Positions 17,365 through 26,648 are shown, counted from the stretch's first letter. The stretch is DNA of 64,000 nucleotides from Burkholderia arboris (GCF_902499125.1 NZ_CABVPX010000033.1:29978-93977), one strand, 5' to 3'. Translations and numbers: made by a program. Notes: generated by a model not told the origin, from the letters alone.

Positions 17365-18917
17365 ACACGGTGCCCGGTCGCCCGCCGCTGTGGAGCCGCG
17401 CGAACCTGCGCGCGGACCTGTTCCCGTGGGCGCTCGCACTCGTCACCGGCATCGACTACTTCGACAACGCGGTCTTCTCGTTCTTCGCAAGCTACATCGC
17501 GGGCGGCATCAACGCGTCGCCCGACGAACTCGTGTGGTCGTCGAGCGCGTATGCGGTCACGGCCGTGCTGGGCATCCTGCAGCAGCAATGGTGGGTCGAC
17601 CGGCTCGGCCATCGCCGCTACGTCGCCGGCTGCATGCTGATGTTCTCGTTCGGCGCGATCGCGGCCGCGCTCGCCGATACATCGCTGCAACTCGCGTTCG
17701 CGCGCGGTTTCCAGGGGTATTTCATCGGCCCGATGATGGGCGCGTGCCGGATCCTGATCCAGATCAGCTTCAAGCCGCAGGCGCGGCCGCCCGCGACGCG
17801 CGCGTTCCTGATCATGATCCTGCTCGGCAGCGCGCTCGCGCCGCTCGTCGGCGGGCTGCTCGTCGCGCATTCGACGTGGCGTGCACTGTTCGCGTGCACA
17901 GCGCCGGCCGGCATTGCGTTCGCGGTCCTCGCGCTGCTCACGCTGCCCGATTCGGGCCGGACGCCCGACGACGCACGCGGCTCCGGGCACTTCTGGCCGT
18001 ACGTCGTGTTCGCGCTCGCGCAAGGCGCGCTGCAGATCGTGATGCAGCAGGTGCATTACCAGCTCTACAGCGGCTCGCCGATGCTGATCGCGCTGACGAT
18101 CGCGGGAATCGGCGCGCTCGCATGGTTCGCGTATCACCAGTGGAACCACCCGACGCCGCTCGTGCGGCTGCATGCGTTTCGCGAGCGGACCTTCCAGGTC
18201 GGGCTGCTGCTTTACATGTTCTATTACTACGAGACGACGGGTTTCAGTTACCTGACGTCGCGCTTTCTCGAAGGCGGGCTCGGCTATCCGGTCGAGAACG
18301 CCGGGCGCCTGGTGGGCACGATGTCGCTGATCTCGGCCACCGCGCTGTTCGCGTACCTGCGTTATGCGAAGCTCGTCACGCACAAGAAGTGGTTCGTCGT
18401 GCCCGGGTTCGCGATCGCCGTCACGGCGGCGCTGTGGATGACGCGCATGACGCCGCAGGTCGGCGAAGCCGCACTGATCGTCCCGCTGCTGCTGCGCGGG
18501 CTGCTGCTGCTCTTCATCGTGCTGCCGGTCGCCAACCTCACGTTCCGGATCTTCGCGATCGACGAATACACGCACGGCTACCGGCTGAAGAACATCGTGC
18601 GGCAACTGACGATCTCGTTCGCGACGTCGTCGGTGATCATCGTCGAGCAGCACCGCGTGGCCGTGCACCAGACGCGGCTCGTCGAGCGCGCGAACGTGTT
18701 CGACCCGCTGTTCCAGCAGACCGTCGACGCGCTGACGCGCAGCTACGCCGCGGCCGGCCACGCGCTGAACGAGGCGCACGCCCTCGCGATCGCCTCGATT
18801 GCGCGGATGGTCGCGCAACAGGCGTCGTTCCTCGCGTCGCTCGACGGCTTTTACTTCCTGGCGGGCGTCGCGCTCGTCGGCGGCGTCTTCGCAGCATGGC
18901 AAAAAGAGATCGATTGA
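17361..18917 (+). CDS. MFS transporter, 14-segment drug-efflux type
   Basis: Inner-membrane major facilitator of 518 residues with about 14 hydrophobic segments, resembling the DHA2/EmrB group. Motif A-like WWVDRLGHRRYVAG follows the second segment, and LGSALAPLVGGLL resembles motif C of antiporters, which supports proton-coupled export. The last 100 residues include a hydrophilic stretch (HRVAVHQTRLVERANVFDPL) of the kind found in EmrB relatives. It is translationally coupled to the preceding MerR regulator. The substrate is unknown. Confidence 0.87.
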   Translation: MNTVPGRPPLWSRANLRADLFPWALALVTGIDYFDNAVFSFFASYIAGGINASPDELVWSSSAYAVTAVLGILQQQWWVDRLGHRRYVAGCMLMFSFGAIAAALADTSLQLAFARGFQGYFIGPMMGACRILIQISFKPQARPPATRAFLIMILLGSALAPLVGGLLVAHSTWRALFACTAPAGIAFAVLALLTLPDSGRTPDDARGSGHFWPYVVFALAQGALQIVMQQVHYQLYSGSPMLIALTIAGIGALAWFAYHQWNHPTPLVRLHAFRERTFQVGLLLYMFYYYETTGFSYLTSRFLEGGLGYPVENAGRLVGTMSLISATALFAYLRYAKLVTHKKWFVVPGFAIAVTAALWMTRMTPQVGEAALIVPLLLRGLLLLFIVLPVANLTFRIFAIDEYTHGYRLKNIVRQLTISFATSSVIIVEQHRVAVHQTRLVERANVFDPLFQQTVDALTRSYAAAGHALNEAHALAIASIARMVAQQASFLASLDGFYFLAGVALVGGVFAAWQKEID

Positions 18918-18955
18918 GTTAAAAGACAGGCTTTGGATCATCGTCCGCCGCTTCC

Positions 18956-19789
18956 ATGCTCTCGAAACTCACCCGCTGGTTCGACGACCGCCGCCGCGAC
19001 CGCGCGCTGCGCAGCCACCCGATCTCCGACACGCTGTGGCACGACACGGTCGAGCGCCTGCCGTTCCTCGCGGCGCTGCCGCCCGACGCGCTCGGCCGGC
19101 TGCGTGAGCTGACGAGCCTGTTTCTCGCGAAGAAGTCGTTCTCGACCGCGCACGGGCTCGAACTGACCGACGAAATGATCGTCGCGATCGGCGCGCAGGC
19201 CTGCCTGCCCGTGCTGAATCTCGACCTGTCGCTGTACGACGGCTGGGTCGGCGTCGTCGTGTATCCGGGCGAATTCGTGATCCGCAAGACCGTGCAGGAC
19301 GAGGACGGCGTCGTCCACGAAGTCGAGCAGGACGCGAGCGGCGAGGCCTGGGAAGGCGGCCCGGTGATCCTGTCGTGGGAAGACGCGCAGATGACGGACG
19401 GCCGGGACGCGTACAACGTCGTGATCCACGAATTCGCGCACAAGATCGACATGGTCAACGGCGCGGCCGATGGCTATCCGCCCCTGTTTCGCCGCTGGCA
19501 CGCGCCGCACCTCGATGCGCAGGCGTGGGCCGACGTGTTCGAGCATGCGTACGACCAGTTCTGCGCACGCGTCGACGCGGTGCCGGACCGTGCGTGGGCG
19601 CGCTTCGAGCGGGACTCGCTGATCGATCCCTATGCGGCCGACCACCCGTCGGAATTCTTCGCGGTGTGCAGCGAAGCGCTGTTCGTGCGGCCGAAAGCGT
19701 TCGAGTCCGAATTTCCGGAGCTGTACCGGCTGCTCGCGCGTTACTACCGGCAGGATCCGGCCGGCACCGGCGCGCTCGACGCCCCCTGA
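18956..19789 (+). CDS. mtfA: M90 family zinc metallopeptidase MtfA-like
   Basis: Cytosolic zinc peptidase of 277 residues. The zinc-binding HEFAHKIDMVNG motif (HExxH) is intact, and the N-terminal LPDALGRLRELTSLFLAKKSF stretch matches E. coli MtfA. In E. coli, MtfA binds the Mlc repressor and so affects glucose PTS expression; whether a Mlc partner exists here is unknown. It lies 38 bp after the MFS gene, with its own start, and could be read from the same transcript. Confidence 0.9.
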   Translation: MLSKLTRWFDDRRRDRALRSHPISDTLWHDTVERLPFLAALPPDALGRLRELTSLFLAKKSFSTAHGLELTDEMIVAIGAQACLPVLNLDLSLYDGWVGVVVYPGEFVIRKTVQDEDGVVHEVEQDASGEAWEGGPVILSWEDAQMTDGRDAYNVVIHEFAHKIDMVNGAADGYPPLFRRWHAPHLDAQAWADVFEHAYDQFCARVDAVPDRAWARFERDSLIDPYAADHPSEFFAVCSEALFVRPKAFESEFPELYRLLARYYRQDPAGTGALDAP

Positions 19790-19816
19790 AAATTATTCGT
19801 CAACCATCTGATTTTC

Positions 19817-19825
19817 TGGCATAAT
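19817..19825 (+). promoter_or_regulatory. candidate extended -10 promoter of rpmE2
   Basis: TGGCATAAT fits an extended -10, about 125 bp upstream of the L31 start. The long leader between could carry regulation, but I see no known L31 leader motif in it. Confidence 0.4.
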
Positions 19826-19947
19826 CGCCGTTTTTCGACCTTAGGCAAGTGGCTCGCGCCGGGCTTGGCGTCGTCTGGTATTGCGCAATGTGCGCAGGCC
19901 GGCACGGCAAGCGGCGGGTTGGCTACCGCTCTCACCAAGGAAAGACC

Positions 19948-20208
19948 ATGAAAGAAGGCATCCACCCGAATTACCGCGAAGTCGTCTTCCAAGACATGTC
20001 GAACGGCTTCAAGTTCATCACGCGCTCGACGATCCAGACGCGCGAAAACATCGAACTCGACGGCAAGACCTACCCGCTCGCCAAGATCGAAGTGTCGTCG
20101 GAATCGCACTCGTTCTACACGGGTCAGCAAAAGATCATGGACACGGCAGGCCGTGTCGAGAAGTTCAAGAACAAGTTCGGCGTCCGCGCCAACGGCAAGG
20201 CGAAGTAA
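19948..20208 (+). CDS. rpmE2: 50S ribosomal protein L31 type B
   Basis: Ribosomal protein of 86 residues starting MKEGIHPNYREVVFQDMSNG. It contains no cysteine at all, so it is the zinc-independent (C-minus) paralogue. In many bacteria this form replaces the zinc ribbon form under zinc limitation. The ATG at 19948 has an AAGGAAAG ribosome site; the longer open frame from 19849 has none. No Zur-box-like palindrome was obvious upstream. It is followed by a terminator. Confidence 0.97.
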   Translation: MKEGIHPNYREVVFQDMSNGFKFITRSTIQTRENIELDGKTYPLAKIEVSSESHSFYTGQQKIMDTAGRVEKFKNKFGVRANGKAK

Positions 20209-20251
20209 GCTTCGCATCGTATCCGGTGGCTGTAACGCACCGGTACCGCAC

Positions 20252-20280
20252 AAAAAGGGCAGCCCAGGCTGCCCTTTTTT
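20252..20280 (+). terminator. Rho-independent terminator of rpmE2
   Basis: The stem GGGCAGCC/GGCTGCCC is followed by TTTTTT and preceded by A5. Confidence 0.92.
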
Positions 20281-20428
20281 GTCTCTGCTCGCCCGGAAAC
20301 GGCCGGCCGGCGTCCGGGCATCGATCTGACGCGTCATCGCCGGCGCGTCTACAATGCCGGATGCTCGAAACCGGCCCGTCCGCGCACGACCGCGCCGGAC
20401 GCCCGCCCATAACAAAACGCTCATCTGC

Positions 20429-22186
20429 ATGAAGCCTGTCGTCCGTCTCACCGCCTCCGCCACGCGCGCGCTACCGCGCTGGCTGCTGCTCACGCTCTGC
20501 CTCGTCTACGCGGCGTTCGGCCTGTTCGGCCGCGACCCGTGGAAAAACGAGGACGCGGCGGGCTTCGGCGTGATGTGGACGATGGCCAAGGGCGGCTGGC
20601 ACGACTGGCTGCTGCCGAACCTGGTCGGCAAGTTCATCACGACCGACGGGCCGCTCGGCTACTGGCTCGGCGCGCTGTCGATCCGCGGCCTCGGCCCGTG
20701 GGTCGATGCGAGCAACGCGTCGCGCGTCGATACGGGCGTGCTGTTCTGCGTCGCGTGCGCATTCGTCTGGTACGCGGCCTACCTGCTCGGCCGGCGTGCC
20801 GAGGTCCAGCCGTTCAAATACGCATTCGGCGGCGAACCCGAACCGCGCGACTACGGCCGCACGCTCGCCGACGGCGCGCTGCTGGTGCTGGTCGCATGCT
20901 TCGGCCTCGCGGAACGCGGCCATGAAACGACGCCGCAGCTCGCACAGTTCGCGTGGATCGCGATGCTCGTCTACGGTATCGTGCGCGGCATCGACAAGCC
21001 GCTGCAGGGCGCGCTGTGGTGGGGCGTCGCGATCGGCCTCGTCGGGCTGTCCGGCAACCCCGTGCTGGTCGTCGCGCTGCTCGCCGGCACCGCCGCGCTG
21101 TGGCTCGTCACGCCCGAGATGCGTAACCTGCGCCTGCCGCTGATCGGCGTGCCGCTCGCGGCCGCGATCTTCGCGCTGTGGCCGCTCGCCGCGTTCGTCG
21201 CGGCGCCCGACGACGCCGCGTGGTTCTTCAACCAGTGGATCCACGGCAGCCTGATGCGCTTTTCGGGCCCGCCGACGGCCGTGCTCGGCTACGCGGCGAA
21301 GAACCTGCCGCTGTTCACGTGGCCCGCGTGGCCGCTCGCGATCTGGGCCTGGTGGAGCTGGGCGGGCATGCGTCGCCGCGCGCACATCGCGATTCCGCTG
21401 TCGGTTGCCGTGCCGCTGGTCGCTCTCGTGATCCTGCAGAGCCAGCAGTCGAACCGCATGTACATGCTGCTGATGCCGCCGCTCGCGGTGCTCGCGACGT
21501 TCGCGCTGCCGACCCTCAAGCGCGGCGCGATCAACGCGATCGACTGGTTCGCGGTGCTGAGCTTCACGATCCTCGGCACCTTCGTGTGGCTCGTGTGGCT
21601 CGCCTCGCTCACCGGCTTCCCGCATCCGCTCGCACGCAACCTCGCGCGCCTCGTGCCCGGCTACGAACCGCATTTCAAGATCCTGTCGTTCATCTGCGCG
21701 GTGATCGTCACGGTGTGCTGGTGCTTTCTCGTGCGCTGGCGCATCTCGCGACAACCGAAGGTACTGTGGCGCAGCGTCGTGCTGTCCGGCGCCGGTACCA
21801 CGCTGATGTGGGTGCTGCTGATGACGCTGTGGCTGCCGATCGTCAACTACGGCCGGACCTATCGCGATGTCGCGCAACAGATCGCCGTCCACCTGCCGTC
21901 CGACTACGAGTGCATCTCGCCCGTGCGGCTCGGCGATGCACAGATTGCGACCTTCGCGTATTTCGGCAACATGCACTTCGATTTCTCCGGCGACTGCGAC
22001 GTGATCCTGCGCCAGGACCGCGCCGACTTCGGCGAGCCGAGCGCGATGTCGCAATACGTGTGGCGTCTCGTGTGGGAAGGCCGCCGCGTCGCCGACCGCG
22101 ACGAGCGCTTCCGCCTGTACGAACGCATCGAACGGCCGAAGACGCCCGTCAAGAAGCGCCCGCCGCGCCGCCAGGCGGCCGATTGA
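20429..22186 (+). CDS. ArnT/PMT-like polytopic glycosyltransferase, substrate unknown
   Basis: A 585-residue membrane protein with about 11-12 hydrophobic segments and a soluble C-terminal part from about residue 470. The first periplasmic loop has an acidic motif (RDPWKNEDAAGFG) placed like the catalytic SDEGRYAE of ArnT, and a TTDGPLGYWLGAL motif resembling KPPL-type loops. That suggests a GT-C lipid-linked sugar transferase. The sugar and acceptor cannot be assigned. The ATG at 20429 is chosen because it begins just before the first hydrophobic segment. It ends 2 bp before the MATE gene, so the two are co-transcribed. Confidence 0.7.
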   Translation: MKPVVRLTASATRALPRWLLLTLCLVYAAFGLFGRDPWKNEDAAGFGVMWTMAKGGWHDWLLPNLVGKFITTDGPLGYWLGALSIRGLGPWVDASNASRVDTGVLFCVACAFVWYAAYLLGRRAEVQPFKYAFGGEPEPRDYGRTLADGALLVLVACFGLAERGHETTPQLAQFAWIAMLVYGIVRGIDKPLQGALWWGVAIGLVGLSGNPVLVVALLAGTAALWLVTPEMRNLRLPLIGVPLAAAIFALWPLAAFVAAPDDAAWFFNQWIHGSLMRFSGPPTAVLGYAAKNLPLFTWPAWPLAIWAWWSWAGMRRRAHIAIPLSVAVPLVALVILQSQQSNRMYMLLMPPLAVLATFALPTLKRGAINAIDWFAVLSFTILGTFVWLVWLASLTGFPHPLARNLARLVPGYEPHFKILSFICAVIVTVCWCFLVRWRISRQPKVLWRSVVLSGAGTTLMWVLLMTLWLPIVNYGRTYRDVAQQIAVHLPSDYECISPVRLGDAQIATFAYFGNMHFDFSGDCDVILRQDRADFGEPSAMSQYVWRLVWEGRRVADRDERFRLYERIERPKTPVKKRPPRRQAAD

Positions 22187-22188
22187 CG

Positions 22189-23544
22189 ATGTTCGGCGAC
22201 ATCCGCCGGATCGTCGGTCTCGCGTGGCCGGTGCTCGTCGGCCAGCTCGCGATCATCGCGTTCGGCGTGATCGACACCGCAATGGTCGGCCGCTATTCGG
22301 CCGTCGACCTCGCCGCGCTGGGGCTCGGCTCGTCGATCTACGTCTCGATCTATATCGGCCTGACGGGCATCCTGTCCGCGCTGCAGCCGATCACCGGGCA
22401 GCTGTACGGCGCGCGGCGCTACGCCGAAATCGGCGAGGAAGTACGCCAGGCACTGTGGCTCGCGCTGCTGCTCGCGATTCCCGGCTTCCTGTTGCTGCAT
22501 TTTCCGGAGCCGCTGCTGCGCGTCGCGCACGCGCCTGCCGCCCTGCACGACCGCACCGTCGACTACCTGCGCATCCTGTCGTACGGGCTGCCCGCCAGCC
22601 TCGTCTTCCGCATCTACAACGCGCTGACCAACGCGGCCGGCAAGCCGCGGCTCGCGATGATCCTGCAGATCGGCGCACTGCTGCTCAAGTTTCCGCTCAA
22701 CGTCTGGTTCATCTTCGGCGGGCTCGGCGTCCCGGCCCTCGGCGGCCCCGGCTGCGGGCTCGCGAGCACACTGATCAACTGGGGGCTCGCGCTGATCGGC
22801 TATACGCTGCTCGCGAAGCTCGACGTGTTCGCGCCGCTCGCCATCTTCTCGCGCTTCTGCTGGCCCGTCTGGGCGCGCCAGAAGGCGATCCTGAAACTCG
22901 GGTTGCCGATGGGCCTGTCGTACCTGATCGAGGTCACGTCCTATACCTGCATGGCGCTGTTCATCGCGCAGTTCGGCACGACGACGCTCGCCGGCCACCA
23001 GATCGCCGGCAACATCGGTGCGGTGCTGTACATGACACCGCTGTCGATCGGCGTGGCGGCGTCGACGCTGGTCGCGCGCGCGCTCGGCGCCGGACGTCCC
23101 GAAGAAGCCCGGCTGCTCGGCCGGCACAGCGTGATGTTCGCGTGCGGCGTGGCCGCCGCCTACGGCGTGCTCGTCTTCACGTTGCGCCCGCTGATCATCG
23201 GCGGCTATACGCCGAACCCGGCCGTCGCCGCGGCCGCGATGCCGCTCGTCGCGATCGTCGCGTGCTACCACGTCTTCGATGCGCTGCAGGTCACGTCGGC
23301 GTTCGTGCTGCGCGCGTACAAGGTGGCGGTCGTGCCGACCGTGATCTATGCGGTCGCGCTGTGGGGCGTCGGCCTCAGCGGCGGCTACGTGCTCGGCTTC
23401 GACGTCGGCGGCATCGCACCCGCGTGGCTGACGGGCGCACGCGGCTTCTGGTTCGCGAACACGGTCAGCCTGATGCTCGCGGGTGCAGGGCTCGTGCTGT
23501 ACCTGCGCCACATCAGCCGCGCGCACGTCACCGCCCCTGCCTGA
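22189..23544 (+). CDS. MATE family efflux transporter
   Basis: Inner-membrane multidrug and toxin extrusion protein of 451 residues with about 12 hydrophobic segments. The N-terminus IVGLAWPVLVGQLAIIAFGVIDTAMVGRYS and the repeat-half start LGLPMGLSYLIEVTSYTCMALFIAQFG are typical of the NorM branch. Export of cationic compounds driven by Na+ or H+ is the family role. It directly follows the ArnT-like gene (2-bp gap). Confidence 0.9.
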   Translation: MFGDIRRIVGLAWPVLVGQLAIIAFGVIDTAMVGRYSAVDLAALGLGSSIYVSIYIGLTGILSALQPITGQLYGARRYAEIGEEVRQALWLALLLAIPGFLLLHFPEPLLRVAHAPAALHDRTVDYLRILSYGLPASLVFRIYNALTNAAGKPRLAMILQIGALLLKFPLNVWFIFGGLGVPALGGPGCGLASTLINWGLALIGYTLLAKLDVFAPLAIFSRFCWPVWARQKAILKLGLPMGLSYLIEVTSYTCMALFIAQFGTTTLAGHQIAGNIGAVLYMTPLSIGVAASTLVARALGAGRPEEARLLGRHSVMFACGVAAAYGVLVFTLRPLIIGGYTPNPAVAAAAMPLVAIVACYHVFDALQVTSAFVLRAYKVAVVPTVIYAVALWGVGLSGGYVLGFDVGGIAPAWLTGARGFWFANTVSLMLAGAGLVLYLRHISRAHVTAPA

Positions 23545-23555
23545 CACGCCACCCG

Positions 23556-24521
23556 CTACGCGTTCTCCAGCACGTCGGCCGCGTGATATGACGACCGCAC
23601 GAGCGGGCCGGCAACGACTTCCCTGAAACCCAGCGCAAGCGCTTCGTCGCGCCACGCAGCGAACGCGTCCGGGCTCACGTAGCGCCGCACCGGCAGATGG
23701 TGTTCCGACGGCGCGAGATACTGGCCGAGCGTCAGCACGTCGACGTCGTGCACGCGCAGGTCGCGCAGCGTGTCGCGCACTTCGTCGTCACGCTCGCCGA
23801 GCCCGAGCATCAGCCCCGATTTCGTCACCAGTGCCGGCCGCGCAGCCTTCGCCTGCGCGAGCAATTCAAGCGAGCCGCGATAGTCGGCACCCGGTCGCGC
23901 CGCGCGATACAGCGACGGCACCGTCTCGATGTTGTGGTTGAACACGTCCGGCCAGGCTGTCGACAGCGCATCGAGCGCACGCGTCACGCGGCCGCGGAAG
24001 TCCGGCGTCAGCACTTCGACGCCGATGCCCGGCACGCTCGCGCGCACCGCCGCGATGCATGCGGCGAAATGCGCGGCGCCGCCGTCGCGCAGGTCGTCGC
24101 GGTCGACCGACGTGATCACGACGTAGCGCAACCCGAGCGCCGCCGCCGCGTCGGCCAGCCGCGCGGGTTCATCGGGATCGAGCGGATCGGGGCGGCCGTG
24201 CGCAACATCGCAGAACGGGCAGCGCCGCGTGCACAGCCCGCCCATGATCATGAAGGTCGCGGTGCGCTGCGCGAAGCATTCGCCGATGTTCGGGCACATC
24301 GCCTCCTCGCAGACGGAATGCAGCCGATGGTCGCGCAGCACGGCGGCCATGTCGGCCACCGCCGCGCTCATCATCGGCCGTGCGCGCAGCCACGGCGGCT
24401 TCGGCAACACCGTGCCGGCCGCGGGCTCGACGCGCACCGGGATGCGCGCAAGCTTGTCGCGGCTTCGCGCGCCCGGCTGGCCGAGCGCCGTGAGGCTGGG
24501 TCGTTCGAGCGCGGCGGCCAT
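23556..24521 (-). CDS. lipA: lipoyl synthase, acetoin-cluster copy
   Basis: Radical-SAM enzyme inserting two sulfurs into octanoyl groups on lipoyl domains. It has 321 residues. Both iron-sulfur motifs are intact: the auxiliary CX4CX5C (C71, C76, C82) and the radical-SAM CX3CX2C (C97, C101, C104). The ATG at 24521 is two bases past the acoC stop codon. The open frame upstream is only a shadow of acoC. No lipB is adjacent. Its place at the end of the aco operon suggests it supplies lipoate for AcoC, additional to the housekeeping lipA expected elsewhere. Confidence 0.93.
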   Translation of the reverse strand: MAAALERPSLTALGQPGARSRDKLARIPVRVEPAAGTVLPKPPWLRARPMMSAAVADMAAVLRDHRLHSVCEEAMCPNIGECFAQRTATFMIMGGLCTRRCPFCDVAHGRPDPLDPDEPARLADAAAALGLRYVVITSVDRDDLRDGGAAHFAACIAAVRASVPGIGVEVLTPDFRGRVTRALDALSTAWPDVFNHNIETVPSLYRAARPGADYRGSLELLAQAKAARPALVTKSGLMLGLGERDDEVRDTLRDLRVHDVDVLTLGQYLAPSEHHLPVRRYVSPDAFAAWRDEALALGFREVVAGPLVRSSYHAADVLENA

Positions 24522-24523
24522 CG

Positions 24524-25639
24524 TCAGTCTCCGAGAAACGCGACGATCAGGCGGTTCACATCGGCAGCCGCCTCCATCTGCACCATGTGGCCGCTGCCGG
24601 CGATCACTTCGGCGCGCACGCCGCCCGGCAAGCCCTGCGCATGCTGCGCGGGAATCACCTGGTCGCGCTCCCCCCAGATCACGAGCGTGCGCGGCGCAAG
24701 TGTCGCGAGCCCGTCGCGGAACACGCGCCGCTGTGCGGCGCCGTCGAACGCGGCGTTCGCGATCTTCTCCAGCGCGGCCTGCACGCCTTCGAGCCGCTTG
24801 TACTTGACGAGATCCTCGACGAGCTGCCGCGTCACCAGCGCGTTGTCGGCGAACAGCGCGCCGAGGTGCGGCTTCAGCGTGTTGCGGCTGTTGCCGGCGA
24901 CGAAACCGTCGATGTAAGCACGGTTGATGTCGGTGCCGAGCCCCGCGCTTGCGATCAGCGTCAGCGACGCGACGCGTTGCGGTGCGCGCTCGGCCGCCGC
25001 CATCGCGACCGCGCCGCCCATCGAATGGCCGATCAGGTGCGCGCGCTCGATGTGCTGCGCGTCGAGCAACGCGAGCACCGCGTCGGCGAGTTCGTCGAGG
25101 CTGCCGGTGTCGACGGCCTTGCCCGACTCGCCATGCCCGGGCAGGTCGAGCGCCCACACCGGCCGGTGCGCGGCGAGATCCGCGTGATTGAACAGCCAGT
25201 TGTTCAGGTCGCCGCCGAAGCCGTGGATCAGCACGGCCGGCGTGCCCGTCCCGTCGCCGAGCTTCAGGAAGCGCACGGTGCGGCCGCCGATCTGCGCCTT
25301 CTCGGGCTGCGGGCCGGCTGCTTCGTCGGCAGCCGCGCTCGGTACGAAATCGCGCTGGAAATCGGCGATCGCCGCATCGATGTCGGCATCGCTCGCCTCG
25401 GCCGCCGCGACGACCCCGAGCAGCGCGCCGACCGGCAGCGTCTCGCCCTCCTGCGCGACCTGCCGGCGCAGCGTGCCGTCGAATGCGCATTCGACGCCCG
25501 ACGAGATCTTGTCGGTCTCGACGTCGAGCACCTCATCGCCCTTCGTCACGCGTTCGCCGAGCGCCTTCAGCCAGCCGTTGACCTGCCCCTGCTCCATCGA
25601 CAGCCCCCACTTGGGCATCGTGATCATGTGAATCGACAT
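24524..25639 (-). CDS. acoC: acetoin dehydrogenase E2 component: lipoyl domain plus alpha/beta hydrolase fold
   Basis: Dihydrolipoamide acetyltransferase of the acetoin dehydrogenase complex, 371 residues. An N-terminal lipoyl domain (residues 1-80) carries the lipoylated Lys44 in ETDKISSG. A linker with a short subunit-binding-like stretch follows. The C-terminus from about residue 130 is an alpha/beta hydrolase fold with a nucleophile elbow GHSMGG, instead of the usual CAT-type acyltransferase domain. That replacement is the hallmark of AcoC in betaproteobacteria. It is 4 bp downstream of acoB. Confidence 0.93.
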   Translation of the reverse strand: MSIHMITMPKWGLSMEQGQVNGWLKALGERVTKGDEVLDVETDKISSGVECAFDGTLRRQVAQEGETLPVGALLGVVAAAEASDADIDAAIADFQRDFVPSAAADEAAGPQPEKAQIGGRTVRFLKLGDGTGTPAVLIHGFGGDLNNWLFNHADLAAHRPVWALDLPGHGESGKAVDTGSLDELADAVLALLDAQHIERAHLIGHSMGGAVAMAAAERAPQRVASLTLIASAGLGTDINRAYIDGFVAGNSRNTLKPHLGALFADNALVTRQLVEDLVKYKRLEGVQAALEKIANAAFDGAAQRRVFRDGLATLAPRTLVIWGERDQVIPAQHAQGLPGGVRAEVIAGSGHMVQMEAAADVNRLIVAFLGD

Positions 25640-25643
25640 CGTG

Positions 25644-26648
25644 TCAGCTCCTCGTCTTCAGGACCGCCTGCGCAATCGCATCGGCGGTCGGGATGTACAG
25701 GTCTTCCAGCACGCTCGCGAACGGCGCGGGCGTATGCGGCGCGGTGACGAGCTCGATCGGCGCCTTCAGCGAATGGAACGCGCGCTGCGCGACGAGCGCG
25801 GCGATGTCGGTCGCGATCGAGCAGCGCGGGTTCGCCTCGTCGACGACCACCACGCGCCCGGTGCGCTCCGCGCTTTCGAGGATCGTTTCCTCGTCGAGCG
25901 GCGACGTCGTGCGCAGGTCGATCACGTCGCACTGGATGCCGTCCTTCGCGAGCTTCGCGGCCGCATCCGTCGCGAGATGCACCATCCGGCCGTACGTGAC
26001 GATCGTCACGTCGTCGCCTTCGCGCACCACGTTCGCCTCGCCGAACGGAATCGCATAGGACTCCTCCGGTACGTCGCCTTCGCGCGTATAGAGCAGCTTG
26101 TGTTCGAGAAAGATCACGGGATCGTTGTCGCGGATCGCCTGGATCAGCAGCCCCTTCGCGTCGTACGGCGTCGACGGGCACACGACCTTCAGCCCCGGAA
26201 TGTGCGTGAACAGCGACGTCAGCATCTGCGAGTGCTGCGCGGCCGCGCGCAAACCCGCGCCGTACATCGCGCGGATCACGACCGGCGTCACGGCCTTGCC
26301 GCCGAACATGTAGCGGAATTTCGCGGCCTGGTTGAAGATCTGGTCGAAGCACACGCCCATGAAATCGATGAACATCAGCTCCGCGACGGGCCGCATCCCG
26401 CACGCGGCCGCGCCGACCGCCGCGCCGATGTAGCCGCCCTCCGACAGCGGCGTATCGAGCACGCGGCCCGGAAACTTGTGGAACAGCCCCTTCGTCACGC
26501 CGAGCACGCCGCCCCATGCGTCGTCCTCGCCCGGCGCGCCCGCGCCGCCCGCGTTGTCCTCGCCCATCACGATCACGCTGTCGTCGCGCGCCATTTCCTG
26601 CGCGAGCGCTTCGTTGATCGCCTGCGAATAAGTGATCTTCCTTGCCAT
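25644..26648 (-). CDS. acoB: acetoin dehydrogenase E1 component, beta subunit
   Basis: TPP-dependent E1 beta subunit of 334 residues that forms a heterotetramer with AcoA and cleaves acetoin to acetaldehyde and an enzyme-bound acetyl unit. GEDNAGGAGAPGEDDAWGGVLGVT, FPGRVLDTPLSEGGYIGAAVGAA and the C-terminal transketolase domain IVTYGRMV are typical. It lies between acoA and acoC in one operon. Confidence 0.95.
   Translation of the reverse strand: MARKITYSQAINEALAQEMARDDSVIVMGEDNAGGAGAPGEDDAWGGVLGVTKGLFHKFPGRVLDTPLSEGGYIGAAVGAAACGMRPVAELMFIDFMGVCFDQIFNQAAKFRYMFGGKAVTPVVIRAMYGAGLRAAAQHSQMLTSLFTHIPGLKVVCPSTPYDAKGLLIQAIRDNDPVIFLEHKLLYTREGDVPEESYAIPFGEANVVREGDDVTIVTYGRMVHLATDAAAKLAKDGIQCDVIDLRTTSPLDEETILESAERTGRVVVVDEANPRCSIATDIAALVAQRAFHSLKAPIELVTAPHTPAPFASVLEDLYIPTADAIAQAVLKTRS

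Noticed and set aside
23556..25490. A 644-residue frame joining lipA to upstream sequence
   Set aside because: The upstream part is Arg-rich antisense-like translation of acoC. LipA begins at 24521 with the family N-terminus.
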